Source of the DNA: Mesobacillus harenae
GTDB lineage: Bacteria > Bacillota > Bacilli > Bacillales > Cytobacillaceae
Assembly (NCBI RefSeq): GCF_013343715.1
Contig: NZ_JABUNR010000023.1
Coordinates: 796-53,427 of the forward strand
Direction: 5' to 3'
DNA length: 52,632 bases
Numbering within the stretch: the stretch's first letter is position 1; each line of letters opens with the position of its first letter. A model generated the notes under the pieces. It saw only the letters and a list, made by a program, of their open reading frames with translations. It did not search any database and was not told the origin of the DNA. Of this stretch, positions 7,398 to 16,519 are shown piece by piece. A program made the position numbers and the translations under genes.

Positions 7398-8801
7398 TTG
7401 GTTACCATTCAAGATACGGAGCTAAGAGAAGGGATCCTGATAGCGATTGAAAGGGCAAAAGCAATATCTGCGCCAGTTTTGGTGAGCGAAGTCCATAAAA
7501 TTGACCATCTAGAACCGCTTCTTTTTTATGCAGCTGGAAGGGAACTGTTCCTTGGGGAACGTTTTTTTTGGAAAGATCCAGTTGGAGAACAATATCTTTC
7601 AGGATTAGGTATATGCAAGCAAATACAAACGGATCAGTCCTCTGACCGCTTTTTTCATGTTGAGAGAGAGTGGAAGCGCTTTATTGAGTCTGCTCTCATT
7701 TATAATGACTTTGATGTGAATGGAACCGGACCAGCGATGTTTGGCGGTTTTTCATTCGACCCTATTAAAAACAAAACATTGCTATGGTCCAAATTTTCAG
7801 AGTCTTTGTTTCATATTCCTAAATATATGCTCAGTGTAATTAAAGGACAAGCCTATTTTACAACAAACATTCTTTGTACACAGCATGACGATACTACTCT
7901 TTTTGAAAAAACAGCAAAAGAGCGGCAGAGCATTCTCGAGAGAGCTCAGTCTTCAAGTTTTATGACAAGGCCTCAGTTGTTATATAAAGAGGAAGTTAAT
8001 CCAGATCAGTGGAAGGCATCTGTTAGAGATGTTGTGACTGACCTCAAGCAGGACGGACCACTTAAAAAGGTGGTCCTTGCCAGGGAATTGAGGCTCCACT
8101 TTAATGATGAAGTACTTGCTGAAGGGGTTCTTTCGCACCTTTTGACAGAGCAAAGTGACAGTTTTGTTTTCGCTTTTGAATCGAATGGAGACTGTTTTAT
8201 AGGAGCCTCACCGGAGAGGCTCGTTAAAAAGGAAGGAGAACACCTATTCACTGCCTGTTTAGCCGGCTCTATTGCCAGAGGTAAGACACCCAAGCTTGAT
8301 AAAGCATTAGGCGAGAGCTTGCTTAAAGATCAAAAAAACATTATTGAGCATCAATATGTTGTGGATATGATTAAGGAAGCAATGAGTGAAACCTGTGATG
8401 AAGTTATTCTTCCGGAACAGCCTAAGCTAATGAAGATGAGAGACATTCAACATCTTTATACACCTGTTCTTGGTATTAACAGAAAGAATAGTTCACTGTT
8501 AGACATTGTTGAACGCCTTCATCCTACTCCCGCACTTGGAGGCCTGCCAAAGGAAGCAGCTGTTAAAAAAATAAGGGAAGTAGAGCGACTGGACAGAGGT
8601 TTTTATGCTGCGCCAATAGGCTGGCTTGATTATAGAGATAGCGGTGAGTTTGCAGTAGCAATACGTTCAGGCTTGCTGCAGGGAAATGAAGCATCCCTGT
8701 TTGCTGGCTGCGGAGTGGTTGCAGATTCAGACGCCGAGAGTGAGTATAAAGAGACGAACATTAAATTCCGACCAATGTTAACAGCGCTTGGAGGTAAGTG
8801 A
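7398..8801 (+). CDS. menF: Isochorismate synthase
   Basis: Converts chorismate to isochorismate, the entry step of menaquinone synthesis. It belongs to the chorismate-binding family (anthranilate synthase I-like). The 467-aa product shows the core in its C-terminal half: KKVVLARELRL, FIGASPERLVKKEG, ACLAGSIARGKTP, then EHQYVVDMI, HLYTPVLG, LHPTPALGGLPKE and the end AGCGVVADSDAESEYKETNIKF with its metal-binding Glu residues. A TTG start lies 6 nt after GGAGGG. It is the first gene of menF-D-H-B-E-C. Its stop is 1 bp before the menD ATG, so the two are translationally coupled. Confidence 0.96.
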   Translation: MVTIQDTELREGILIAIERAKAISAPVLVSEVHKIDHLEPLLFYAAGRELFLGERFFWKDPVGEQYLSGLGICKQIQTDQSSDRFFHVEREWKRFIESALIYNDFDVNGTGPAMFGGFSFDPIKNKTLLWSKFSESLFHIPKYMLSVIKGQAYFTTNILCTQHDDTTLFEKTAKERQSILERAQSSSFMTRPQLLYKEEVNPDQWKASVRDVVTDLKQDGPLKKVVLARELRLHFNDEVLAEGVLSHLLTEQSDSFVFAFESNGDCFIGASPERLVKKEGEHLFTACLAGSIARGKTPKLDKALGESLLKDQKNIIEHQYVVDMIKEAMSETCDEVILPEQPKLMKMRDIQHLYTPVLGINRKNSSLLDIVERLHPTPALGGLPKEAAVKKIREVERLDRGFYAAPIGWLDYRDSGEFAVAIRSGLLQGNEASLFAGCGVVADSDAESEYKETNIKFRPMLTALGGK

Positions 8802-8802
8802 A

Positions 8803-10554
8803 ATGAGTCATCAGGAAGCATTAACTGCCTATTTGGCCGCTTTTGTCGCTGAGCTAGTCAAGGCTGGGGTTGAAGATGTTGTCATAAGCCCCGGCTCTCG
8901 ATCGACTCCAATTGCAATGATAATGGCGAAACATCCACAGCTGCGAATTCATGTTCAAGTTGATGAAAGATCCGCAGCTTATTTTGCTTTAGGTATTGCC
9001 AAAGCAAGACGGCAGCCAACAGCTATCTTATGTACTTCAGGCACTGCAGCTGCAAACTACTATCCGGCTATTATTGAAGCTAGCATTTCAAGGGTACCCC
9101 TTTTGGTTCTAACAGCTGACAGGCCTCATGAGTTGCGGGATGTGGGGGCTCCCCAGGCAATTGACCAAATCCACCTTTACGGAAATAATGTAAAGTGGTT
9201 TGTCGAAATGGCTCCACCTGAAAATTCAAAGGAAATGATCCGGTATGCTCGAACAGTATGTGCCCGGGCTGTCGCCACTGCTAAAGGACAACCCTCTGGG
9301 CCGGTTCATCTGAATTTTCCTATCCGTGAACCACTTATTCCCACTATAGATGAGGGATTATTTAAAGAAGATGATGAACGCCCGAATCAATATATCAGCG
9401 TTCATACCGGCACTCTGACTTTGAACGAAAAGCAATTAAGCTCAATCAGTAAAGATCTGGAATTTTACCGAAAAGGGGTTATCATCTGTGGACCTCTTGA
9501 TGGACAGGAGTTTTCCAGTGCTTTAATGAAGCTAGCAGCGAAGCTGAATATTCCCGTTCTGGCAGACCCATTGTCTCAATTAAGAAGTGGAAGGCATACT
9601 AGTGATCTAATTATTGATTGCTATGATACTTTTTTAAGGAACGAAGCTGCCAAAACCTTGTTAAAACCTGACATTATCATTCGATTTGGTGCTCTGCCTG
9701 TCTCTAAGGCTTTGTCTATCTTCTTAAAGGAAAATCATGATGTACGACAGTTAGTTATCGATGAGGGAGCAGGATGGCGCGATCCAGGTGCCTCAGCTAC
9801 TGAAATGATTTACTGTAATGAAGCTGACTTTTGCTTGAATCTTATCCGTCAAATTGACGGGATAAAAACGGCTGGTAATTTAGCAGTGTGGCAAAACATT
9901 AATCAGATAACAAAGCGGGGCCTTTCAGCTATCGAGTCTGTTGATGAATTGAGTGAAGGGAAATTATTTCATCAATTGGCAGAACAGCTGCCAGAGGGTG
10001 CTGCTTTATTTGTGGGAAACAGTATGCCAATCCGTGATCTTGATTCTTTCTTCTTTCATAACAATAAGGAAATACGAATCTTTGCGAACAGAGGGGCTAA
10101 TGGCATTGATGGGATTGTTTCTACGGCTCTTGGTGCAGCCACTGCATGCCAGCCAATGTACTTAATTCTCGGTGACTTAACCTTTTATCATGATTTCAAT
10201 GGACTGCTCGCAGCAAAGCTCTACGAACTTAACATTCATATTATTTTAATAAATAACAACGGCGGCGGTATTTTTTCGTTTCTTCCACAGTCTAGCCACC
10301 AGGAAAATTTCGAATTGTTATTCGGAACGCCACTCGGCATTGATTTTAAACATATCGTTGAAATGTATAACGGATCGTATGAGCTCATATCTGACTGGCA
10401 CCATTTTAATGAAGCAATGAGGAATGCTCCGTCTTATTCAGGTTTAAAAGTTTTAGAAGTTTCCACATCAAGAGAGAATAATGTTTTAGAACATCGGGAA
10501 CTATGGAACCGCGTTTCCCAGGAAATAAATTTGTATGTAAATGGTGAAATTTAA
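8803..10554 (+). CDS. menD: SEPHCHC synthase (MenD, thiamine-diphosphate enzyme)
   Basis: Condenses isochorismate with 2-oxoglutarate to 2-succinyl-5-enolpyruvyl-6-hydroxy-3-cyclohexene-1-carboxylate, using TPP and Mg. The 583-aa product has three domains: the N-terminal pyrimidine domain (VISPGSRSTPIAM, with the catalytic Glu in VQVDERSAAYFALG), a central domain, and a C-terminal PP domain with GNSMPIRDLD, ANRGANGIDG and the TPP motif from GDLTFYHDFNGL to NNNGGGIFSFLPQ. The start chosen is ATG 8803, 6 nt after GGAGGT. The frame is open five codons further upstream, but that TTG would precede the ribosome binding site. It overlaps menH by 1 nt (TAATG). Confidence 0.96.
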   Translation: MSHQEALTAYLAAFVAELVKAGVEDVVISPGSRSTPIAMIMAKHPQLRIHVQVDERSAAYFALGIAKARRQPTAILCTSGTAAANYYPAIIEASISRVPLLVLTADRPHELRDVGAPQAIDQIHLYGNNVKWFVEMAPPENSKEMIRYARTVCARAVATAKGQPSGPVHLNFPIREPLIPTIDEGLFKEDDERPNQYISVHTGTLTLNEKQLSSISKDLEFYRKGVIICGPLDGQEFSSALMKLAAKLNIPVLADPLSQLRSGRHTSDLIIDCYDTFLRNEAAKTLLKPDIIIRFGALPVSKALSIFLKENHDVRQLVIDEGAGWRDPGASATEMIYCNEADFCLNLIRQIDGIKTAGNLAVWQNINQITKRGLSAIESVDELSEGKLFHQLAEQLPEGAALFVGNSMPIRDLDSFFFHNNKEIRIFANRGANGIDGIVSTALGAATACQPMYLILGDLTFYHDFNGLLAAKLYELNIHIILINNNGGGIFSFLPQSSHQENFELLFGTPLGIDFKHIVEMYNGSYELISDWHHFNEAMRNAPSYSGLKVLEVSTSRENNVLEHRELWNRVSQEINLYVNGEI

Positions 10555-11363
10555 TGGAATATGTCATTGGCGGTGTAAAGCACCATGTAGAATTATGTCA
10601 GGATGGCTTTCCGCTTTTATGCCTACATGGTTTTACTGGGTCAGCCTCGACATGGAAGCCTTTTTGCGAAAAGTGGGGCAAGCATTCTATGCTGCTCATG
10701 CCCGATATCATCGGACATGGCCATACAGACTCTCCTGATGATGTGAGCTACTATGGAATAGACCAGTCCGCAGACTGTCTAAATCAAATCCTTGAGATGT
10801 CTGGCATTGAAAAGGCGGATGTTTTGGGCTATTCAATGGGCGGGAGGCTTGCGATTACATTTGCTGTTAAATATCCGGAGAAAGTTAGAAAATTAGTTTT
10901 GGAGAGTACAACACCTGGTATTCGCTCTTTAGAAGAACGAAAAAGCCGCAGAAGACAGGATGAAACGCTCGCCTTCAAGATTATGGAGCAAGGGATTGAA
11001 AACTTTATAGATTATTGGGAGCAGATTCCTTTATTCTCTTCCCAGAGGAATTTACCTGAAAAAATGAGGGAATCAATAAGAGAGCTGCGCTTGAAAAATA
11101 ACGCAACAGGTCTCGCCAATAGTCTAAGAGGGATGGGGACAGGTACTCAGCCTTCTTGGTGGGAGGAGTTAAGACATTTCAATTTTGAGACACTTCTGAT
11201 CACTGGATTACTTGATCAAAAGTTTAGTAAAATAGCTAAAGAGATGAAAAAAAATGTACCAAAGTGTCAACATATTCAAATTCCTGGCTGTGGACACGCA
11301 ATTCATGTGGAAGAACCTGAAAAATTTGGTACAATAGTAAGTGAGTTTTTGTCGAATACATAA
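10554..11363 (+). CDS. menH: SHCHC synthase (MenH), alpha/beta hydrolase
   Basis: Eliminates pyruvate from SEPHCHC to give 2-succinyl-6-hydroxy-2,4-cyclohexadiene-1-carboxylate. The 269-aa product has an alpha/beta-hydrolase fold with oxyanion segment CLHGFTGSASTW and nucleophile elbow GYSMGG. The late acid LLDQKF and histidine in GCGHAIHVEEPEKF complete a Ser-Asp-His triad. The ATG overlaps the menD stop by one base, indicating tight coupling. The position between menD and menB matches the family order in Bacillus. Confidence 0.94.
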   Translation: MEYVIGGVKHHVELCQDGFPLLCLHGFTGSASTWKPFCEKWGKHSMLLMPDIIGHGHTDSPDDVSYYGIDQSADCLNQILEMSGIEKADVLGYSMGGRLAITFAVKYPEKVRKLVLESTTPGIRSLEERKSRRRQDETLAFKIMEQGIENFIDYWEQIPLFSSQRNLPEKMRESIRELRLKNNATGLANSLRGMGTGTQPSWWEELRHFNFETLLITGLLDQKFSKIAKEMKKNVPKCQHIQIPGCGHAIHVEEPEKFGTIVSEFLSNT

Positions 11364-11377
11364 AGGAGGACTCAATA

Positions 11378-12196
11378 ATGACAGTTGAATGGACAGCAAG
11401 CCGCCAGTACGAAGATATTTTGTATGAAACATATAATGGCATTGCTAAAATTACGATTAACCGCCCCGAAGTTCGCAATGCTTTTAGACCCAAAACAGTA
11501 ATGGAGTTGTTGGATGCATTTGCTTATGCTCGTGATGATTCCAATGTTGGAGTTATTGTTTTAACTGGTGCGGGAGAAAAGGCTTTCTGCTCAGGCGGAG
11601 ACCAAAGCGTTCGTGGTCATGGAGGATATGTTGGCGAGGATGAAATTCCGCGTTTAAATGTACTAGACCTTCAACGTTTAATCAGAGTGATTCCAAAGCC
11701 AGTCATTGCCATGGTCAGAGGTTTTGCTATTGGTGGAGGCCACGTTCTCCACGTCGTATGTGACTTAACTATTGCTGCTGATAATGCTATTTTTGGTCAA
11801 ACTGGACCAAAGGTCGGCAGTTTTGATGCTGGGTATGGTTCAGGCTACTTAGCAAGAATCGTCGGTCATAAAAAAGCCCGTGAAATTTGGTTCTTATGCC
11901 GACAGTACAATGCACAGGAAGCTTTAGACATGGGGCTTGTAAACACGGTTGTACCTCTTGAACAGGTAGAAGAAGAAACAATTAAATGGTGCGAAGAGAT
12001 TCTTGAAAAAAGTCCTACTGCTATCCGTTTCTTAAAAGCAGCGCTTAACGCAGATACCGATGGACTTGCGGGTCTTCAGCAATTCGCTGGTGATGCAACA
12101 TTATTATACTATACTACTGATGAAGCAAAAGAAGGACGCGATGCTTTTAAAGAAAAGCGCAAGCCTGACTTTGGTCAATTCCCGCGGTTCCCTTAA
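11378..12196 (+). CDS. menB: 1,4-dihydroxy-2-naphthoyl-CoA synthase
   Basis: A crotonase-superfamily enzyme that ring-closes O-succinylbenzoyl-CoA to DHNA-CoA. The 272-aa product matches MenB length. Landmarks are INRPEVRNAFRP, GAGEKAFCSGGDQSVRG (oxyanion hole), VIAMVRGFAIGGGHVLHVVCDLTIAADNA, FGQTGPKVGSFDAGYGSGYLARIVGHKKAREIWF, and the tail ending KRKPDFGQFPRFP, typical of MenB. An AAAGGAGG ribosome binding site sits 8 nt before the ATG. A hairpin with a T-run follows menB, so menE-menC may be expressed at a lower level. Confidence 0.97.
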   Translation: MTVEWTASRQYEDILYETYNGIAKITINRPEVRNAFRPKTVMELLDAFAYARDDSNVGVIVLTGAGEKAFCSGGDQSVRGHGGYVGEDEIPRLNVLDLQRLIRVIPKPVIAMVRGFAIGGGHVLHVVCDLTIAADNAIFGQTGPKVGSFDAGYGSGYLARIVGHKKAREIWFLCRQYNAQEALDMGLVNTVVPLEQVEEETIKWCEEILEKSPTAIRFLKAALNADTDGLAGLQQFAGDATLLYYTTDEAKEGRDAFKEKRKPDFGQFPRFP

Positions 12197-12212
12197 TACG
12201 CTCTAGGTTATT

Positions 12213-12245
12213 ACAGCTTGATGGGTCTCCATCAGGCTGTTTTCT
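12213..12245 (+). terminator. Terminator-like hairpin between menB and menE
   Basis: ACAGCTTGATGG pairs with CCATCAGGCTGT (one G-U pair) around a 4-nt loop, followed by TTTTCTT. It lies inside the men operon, so it is probably an attenuating or partial terminator. Confidence 0.75.
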
Positions 12246-12317
12246 TATGTCTACTTCAATAAACAAACTTTTAAAATAAACCGGAAGCTTTCTTTTATAA
12301 AAAAAGGAGTGAATAGA

Positions 12318-13823
12318 ATGGAAGGAACGATGCCTAACTGGCTCCAAAAGAGAGCGGCTTTAACTCCTGACAGGACTGCGCTTATTTTTGAAGGCCAATC
12401 CCTGTCCTTTAAAGAACTGTACGAGGAAGCTTATCGTGCTGCAGGCAATTTGACAGCCAATGATATCGGGAAAGATCAGCTTATTGCAGTGTTACTTCCT
12501 AACCATATTGATACTGTGGTTATTTTGTATGCACTTCAAATGCTTGGGACAAAGACATTAATCCTGAATACCCGGCTGACATCAGATGAGCTTGCCTGGC
12601 AACTGAATGACTCGGGTTGCGGAGTTCTGATTACGGATGAATCTTCTCATGAGAAGACCGAGAAATTTAGCAGCTTGGCAGTTAACCCATTAAAAATATT
12701 AACTAAAACAGAGTTAGATGATATCTCTAATCACAAACCTACTATTCTAAATGAATTTAATTTAAATGAAGTAACAACTATTATGTACACTTCTGGAACT
12801 ACAGGAAACCCTAAGGGAGTATTGCAAACTTATGGAAACCACTGGTGGAGTGCAATTGCTTCTGCTCTTAACCTTGGATTATCTGAGAAGGATAGATGGC
12901 TCTGTGCCGTCCCAATTTTCCATATTAGCGGCTATTCTATATTAATGAGGAGCCAGATTTATGGGATCGGTGTTGTGCTTCACACAGGGTTCGATGAAGC
13001 GAAGGTAATTGAGGATTTAAAAGAGTACCAGGTTTCTATTATGTCAGTCGTAAGCACGATGCTCACAAGAATAACAGAAAAAGTTTCAGATGGGGCGTCT
13101 TTTCCCGATCTTCGCTGCATGATGCTCGGTGGTGGTCCAGCTCCGCTGCCATTATTAGAGAAGTGTCTAAGTAAACAGATTCCAGTATTTCAAACCTACG
13201 GAATGACCGAAACATCATCTCAGTTTGCGACTCTTTCTCCTGAGTATAGTCTTGAAAAGTCAGGTTCTGCTGGAAAGGCCCTATTTCCTAATCAAATACA
13301 AATTATTGGGACAGATGGGGAAGTGTGCGCTAATGGAAAAGAGGGTGAAATTGTCGTTAAGGGGCCAAATGTGACACCTGGGTATTTAAATAAACCCGAG
13401 ATTACAGCTGAGAAAATACAGGATGGCTGGTTTTATACAGGAGATATTGGCTATTTGGACGAAGCGGGATTTTTATATGTTTTGGACAGGCGCTCGGATC
13501 TTATTATCTCAGGTGGCGAAAACATCTATCCTGCTGAAATTGAAGGAACCCTTTTGGATCAGCAGGGAATCGAAGATGCAGGTGTCATTGGTATGGACGA
13601 TGAAAAATGGGGACAGGTTCCAGTCGCTTTTCTGGTGAAAAGCCTAGGATCCTCGCTTACAATTGCTGATATAGAAAGATTTTGCAGACAAAAGCTTGCT
13701 GGATATAAAGTTCCGAAAAAGTTTTTATTTGTGAACGAACTTCCCCGGAATGCATCAAGGAAGCTGCTCAGAAAAACACTTCGTGAATGGTTTGAAGAGG
13801 AGCCTGGTACTGGTGAATATTAA
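12318..13823 (+). CDS. menE: O-succinylbenzoate--CoA ligase
   Basis: Activates o-succinylbenzoate with ATP and CoA to OSB-CoA, the MenB substrate. It is an ANL-superfamily adenylate-forming enzyme of 501 aa. Visible motifs are the P-loop-like TIMYTSGTTGNPKGV (A3), FQTYGMTETSSQ (A5), GWFYTGDIGYLDEAGFLYVLDRRSDLIISGGENIYPAEIE (A7-A8), and the C-terminal lysine region GYKVPKKFLFV...NASRKLLRKTL (A10). ATG 12318 is 8 nt after GGAG. The GTG at 12309 overlaps the ribosome binding site and is rejected. The 3' end overlaps menC by 11 nt. Confidence 0.95.
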   Translation: MEGTMPNWLQKRAALTPDRTALIFEGQSLSFKELYEEAYRAAGNLTANDIGKDQLIAVLLPNHIDTVVILYALQMLGTKTLILNTRLTSDELAWQLNDSGCGVLITDESSHEKTEKFSSLAVNPLKILTKTELDDISNHKPTILNEFNLNEVTTIMYTSGTTGNPKGVLQTYGNHWWSAIASALNLGLSEKDRWLCAVPIFHISGYSILMRSQIYGIGVVLHTGFDEAKVIEDLKEYQVSIMSVVSTMLTRITEKVSDGASFPDLRCMMLGGGPAPLPLLEKCLSKQIPVFQTYGMTETSSQFATLSPEYSLEKSGSAGKALFPNQIQIIGTDGEVCANGKEGEIVVKGPNVTPGYLNKPEITAEKIQDGWFYTGDIGYLDEAGFLYVLDRRSDLIISGGENIYPAEIEGTLLDQQGIEDAGVIGMDDEKWGQVPVAFLVKSLGSSLTIADIERFCRQKLAGYKVPKKFLFVNELPRNASRKLLRKTLREWFEEEPGTGEY

Positions 13824-14919
13824 ATCTGTAAAATTATATGGAATCAAGATGCCTTTAAAGGTACCATTTACGACTCATCTCGGGACTGTTTCAGACCGTG
13901 AAGGGATACTAATTGAGGTAATCGGACAGGACGGCATTTCGGGCTATGGAGAAGCAGTAGCATTTAGTTCACCATGGTATACAGAGGAGACCATACAGAC
14001 CTGCTTACATATGTTAAAGGATTTTTTAATTCCGCTTGTAAGTAAGCAGACAATTAGTCATCCAGAGGAAGCGACTGCACTTTTCAGTTCTATTAAAAGA
14101 AATCAAATGGCTAAGGCTTCTATTGAAATGGCTTTTTGGGATCTTCATGCCAAACGCCAAAACATGCCTCTCGCTAAATTGCTTGGAGGCACCAGAACGA
14201 GTGTCCCTGCTGGCGTTGTCGTAGGAACCAAAACAATCCAAGAGTCTATTCGGCAAATACAAGATTATTTAGCAAAGGGCTACACCAGAGTTAAAGTAAA
14301 GATCAATCCGGGCAATGATTTTCAGTTGTTATCAGAAATTCGGCAGAATTATCCTTTTTTGCAGCTGATGGCTGATGCAAATTCAGCCTATACCTTGGAT
14401 GATACGGAACAGTTGAAAGTACTTGATCAGTTTAATCTTTTAATGATTGAGCAGCCTCTTGGACATGATGATATAGTGGAACATGCAGTGCTTCAAAGGA
14501 GCCTGAAAACCCCCATATGCCTGGATGAAAGTATTATCAGTCTAGATGATGCCAGAAAGGCAGCAGGCATACAGAGCTGCCGAGTTATCAATATCAAGCC
14601 AGGAAGGGTTGGCGGCCTTGGACCCGCGAAGAAGATACACGACTTTTGCATGTTGCAGGGGATTAAAGTCTGGTGTGGAGGGATGCTTGAATTTGGAGTA
14701 TCAAGAGCACATAATATAGCTCTATCTTCTCTTTCAGGATTTACAATTCCCGGAGACCTATCATCATCTAGCAGATACTGGGAAGAAGATATTATTCTTC
14801 CAGAAATAAGTGTTGAAAATGGCTATGTAAGTGTCCCGGACAAACCAGGAATTGGATTCGACCTCAACTGGAAAAGAATTAATGAAACGCTCATATTTGA
14901 AGAAGAGTATATACTGTAA
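13813..14919 (+). CDS. menC: O-succinylbenzoate synthase
   Basis: Dehydrates SHCHC to o-succinylbenzoate. It belongs to the enolase superfamily (muconate-lactonizing subgroup). With the GTG start at 13813 it has 368 aa, close to the ~370 of B. subtilis MenC. The capping domain begins VKLYGIKMPLKVPF and contains GYGEAVAFSSPWYTEETI. The barrel shows the catalytic lysine pair in RVKVKINPG, metal ligands in MADANSAY, EQPL and CLDES, and the second lysine in INIKPGRVGG. Longer upstream readings would run deep into menE and are rejected. Last gene of the operon, with a terminator immediately after. Confidence 0.94.
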   Translation: MNIKSVKLYGIKMPLKVPFTTHLGTVSDREGILIEVIGQDGISGYGEAVAFSSPWYTEETIQTCLHMLKDFLIPLVSKQTISHPEEATALFSSIKRNQMAKASIEMAFWDLHAKRQNMPLAKLLGGTRTSVPAGVVVGTKTIQESIRQIQDYLAKGYTRVKVKINPGNDFQLLSEIRQNYPFLQLMADANSAYTLDDTEQLKVLDQFNLLMIEQPLGHDDIVEHAVLQRSLKTPICLDESIISLDDARKAAGIQSCRVINIKPGRVGGLGPAKKIHDFCMLQGIKVWCGGMLEFGVSRAHNIALSSLSGFTIPGDLSSSSRYWEEDIILPEISVENGYVSVPDKPGIGFDLNWKRINETLIFEEEYIL

Positions 14920-14947
14920 AAGCCCAGGCAATTATGCCTGGGTTTCT
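14920..14947. terminator. Bidirectional terminator after menC
   Basis: CCCAGGCA, an ATTA loop, TGCCTGGG then TTTCTT. The A-run before the stem lets it serve the convergent DUF1540 gene as well. Confidence 0.85.
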
Positions 14948-14960
14948 TATTGGAATCAAA

Positions 14961-15125
14961 TTAACTAAGTTGATCATGAGGTACAAATGTTTTACAGTCG
15001 GTTTGCTTAGTATTTTCCGCCGTTTCACCAGAATGGCTAACAACATAAATCTTTTCGGCAGCACAAAGGTTTCCGCTTTCCCAATAATGGCAATTGTTCA
15101 CTTCGCATAATACATCTTTAGCCAC
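14961..15125 (-). CDS. DUF1540 small cysteine-rich protein
   Basis: A 54-aa protein with the DUF1540 signature: CEVNNCHYWESGNLC near residues 6-20, then a further Cys (TDCKTF) near the C-terminus. The four cysteines suggest a metal-binding fold. The role is unknown, though such proteins are common in spore-formers. A GTG start (15123-15125) lies 8 nt after AAAGGAG. The frame can be read 16 codons further upstream, but without a ribosome binding site. Monocistronic, convergent with menC. Confidence 0.85.
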   Translation of the reverse strand: MAKDVLCEVNNCHYWESGNLCAAEKIYVVSHSGETAENTKQTDCKTFVPHDQLS

Positions 15126-15240
15126 TCGTATCACTCCTTTTTTTGTGATTGATACAAGGTTAGTTTCTTTCATTTGAGGCTAGATATGTTAGACAAATTA
15201 AGGGAAGATCAAATCGCCTTTCATTCATAATTTGGAAATG

Positions 15241-15276
15241 AAAAAACCTTCTTGGAGTGTCCAAGAAGGTTCATTT
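15241..15276. terminator. Bidirectional terminator downstream of znuA
   Basis: AACCTTCTTGGA, a GTG loop, TCCAAGAAGGTT. It is flanked by A6 on the left (a T-run for the minus-strand znuA) and CATTTTT on the right. The znuA stop is directly beside it. Confidence 0.9.
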
Positions 15277-16443
15277 TTAGTCATTTAATGCTTTTCTAAG
15301 TGTTTCAATATTTTCTTCCATTAGGGTGAAATAGGTTTGGTTATTTTTAATATTGTCATCAGTAAGAACGGAAAGATTATGAAGCATCAGCGACTCTCCG
15401 CCAATTTCTGCCTGAACAATTTCAGCAAGTTTGGAGCTAACGTTTTGTTCAAATAAGACATGCTTAAGATTATGCTCTTTTGCCTCTGTTATCAAAAGTT
15501 GAAGCTGTTTTTGGGAAGGCTCATTTGTAGTTGAATATCCTGACACACTTATTTGCCTGATCCCATAGCTTTTTTCCCAATAGCCGTAAGCCGCATGGGA
15601 AACAATGATTTCGCTCCGCTTAGCAGATTCCGCCATATCATGAAATTCTTTATCAAGGTTAGTCAGTTTTTCTGATAATTGGGTAAAGTTTTGTTCGAAC
15701 GTCTCTTTATTCTCCGGCATCTCATTTATAAGAGCATCTTTAATTCCCTCCGCTAGTTCAATTGAATAAAGCGGATCAATCCAGACATGGGGATCTACGT
15801 CACCGTGTGCATGCTCTTCTTCATTGCCATGATCATCGTGAGCGGCTTCCGTACTATGCTCTTCTTCATTGCCATGATCATCGTGAGCGCCTTCAGTACT
15901 ATGCTCCTCATCATTACCATGATCATCGTGAGCGGCTTCAGTACTATGGTCTTCTTCATTACCATGATCATCGTGAGCGCCTTCAGTACTATGGTCTTCT
16001 TCATCGCTATGTTCAGCGTGGCTGCCATCCGGGGTATGACTTTCTTCACCATTTCCTTCATCGTCATGGGAATGCGCGGATTCGCCTTCAAGATCAAGAT
16101 TTTCAGCCGCTGCTACCATTGTAACGTTTTCTGAAGCTAAGGTATTTTTTGCTTTTTCAACAAAACCTTCAAGGCCAAGCCCAACGTAAATGAACAGGTC
16201 TGAGTCAGCAAGTTTTATCATATCGCTTTGAGATGGTTCAAAAGTATGTTCATCGGCTCCGGGAGGATAAATTGTTTTTACTGATACGTAGTCGCCCCCA
16301 ATTTGCTCTGTAAAGTATTGTAATGGATAGACGGTCGTATAAACTTCTATTGAATCTGTAGCTGTTTGTTCATCATTTTCGACATTGCATCCAGACACAA
16401 CAATCCCGAGGGTAATTAAAATGGGGAAGATCCACTTTTTCAT
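15277..16443 (-). CDS. znuA: Zinc-binding lipoprotein of a high-affinity Zn ABC importer (ZnuA/AdcA type)
   Basis: Extracytoplasmic solute-binding lipoprotein of the cluster 9 (metal) family that captures Zn(II) at the outer membrane face. The signal peptide MKKWIFPILITLGIVVSGC has its lipobox Cys at 19. Metal-site histidines are in GADEHTFEPSQ, DPHVWIDP and SHAAYGYW. Between the first two is a His/Asp/Glu-rich loop, much longer than usual and built from four near-identical 15-residue repeats (core HSTEGAHDDHGN). This loop is family-typical as a zinc-sensing or storage region, but its length is notable (388 aa in total, against roughly 320 for B. subtilis YcdH). ATG 16441-16443 is 9 nt after AGGAGGG. 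It is monocistronic, with no ZnuB or ZnuC beside it. The Zur box upstream implies repression when zinc is replete. Confidence 0.92.
   Translation of the reverse strand: MKKWIFPILITLGIVVSGCNVENDEQTATDSIEVYTTVYPLQYFTEQIGGDYVSVKTIYPPGADEHTFEPSQSDMIKLADSDLFIYVGLGLEGFVEKAKNTLASENVTMVAAAENLDLEGESAHSHDDEGNGEESHTPDGSHAEHSDEEDHSTEGAHDDHGNEEDHSTEAAHDDHGNDEEHSTEGAHDDHGNEEEHSTEAAHDDHGNEEEHAHGDVDPHVWIDPLYSIELAEGIKDALINEMPENKETFEQNFTQLSEKLTNLDKEFHDMAESAKRSEIIVSHAAYGYWEKSYGIRQISVSGYSTTNEPSQKQLQLLITEAKEHNLKHVLFEQNVSSKLAEIVQAEIGGESLMLHNLSVLTDDNIKNNQTYFTLMEENIETLRKALND
15813..16005 (-). repeat. 45-bp tandem repeat coding the His-rich loop of ZnuA
   Basis: Four to four and a half in-frame 45-bp units alternating between GAHDDHGN and AAHDDHGN versions. 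The unit length is a multiple of 3, so copy-number change by slippage would alter only loop length. Confidence 0.85.
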
Positions 16444-16497
16444 GGGCAAAGGCCCTCCTTTTGTTCACTTTTATTTAGTAACATTATGAAATTTATT

Positions 16498-16519
16498 AAT
16501 ACGTAATGATTACGATTTA
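16498..16519. promoter_or_regulatory. Zur box
   Basis: The core ACGTAAT-G-ATTACGA with flanks AAT and TTTA closely fits the B. subtilis Zur operator (AAATCGTAATNATTACGATTT). It lies 55 bp before znuA and about 110 bp before the divergent beta-carbonic anhydrase gene. Confidence 0.8.

Noticed and set aside
14961..15173. Longer 70-aa version of the DUF1540 protein
   Set aside because: The GTG at 15123-15125 has an optimally spaced AAAGGAG, while the longer version has no ribosome binding site and an N-terminus foreign to the family.
15762..16134. Three 100-120-codon frames with histidine, methionine or isoleucine repeats opposite or within znuA
   Set aside because: They are shadows of the ZnuA His-rich tandem repeat in other frames.
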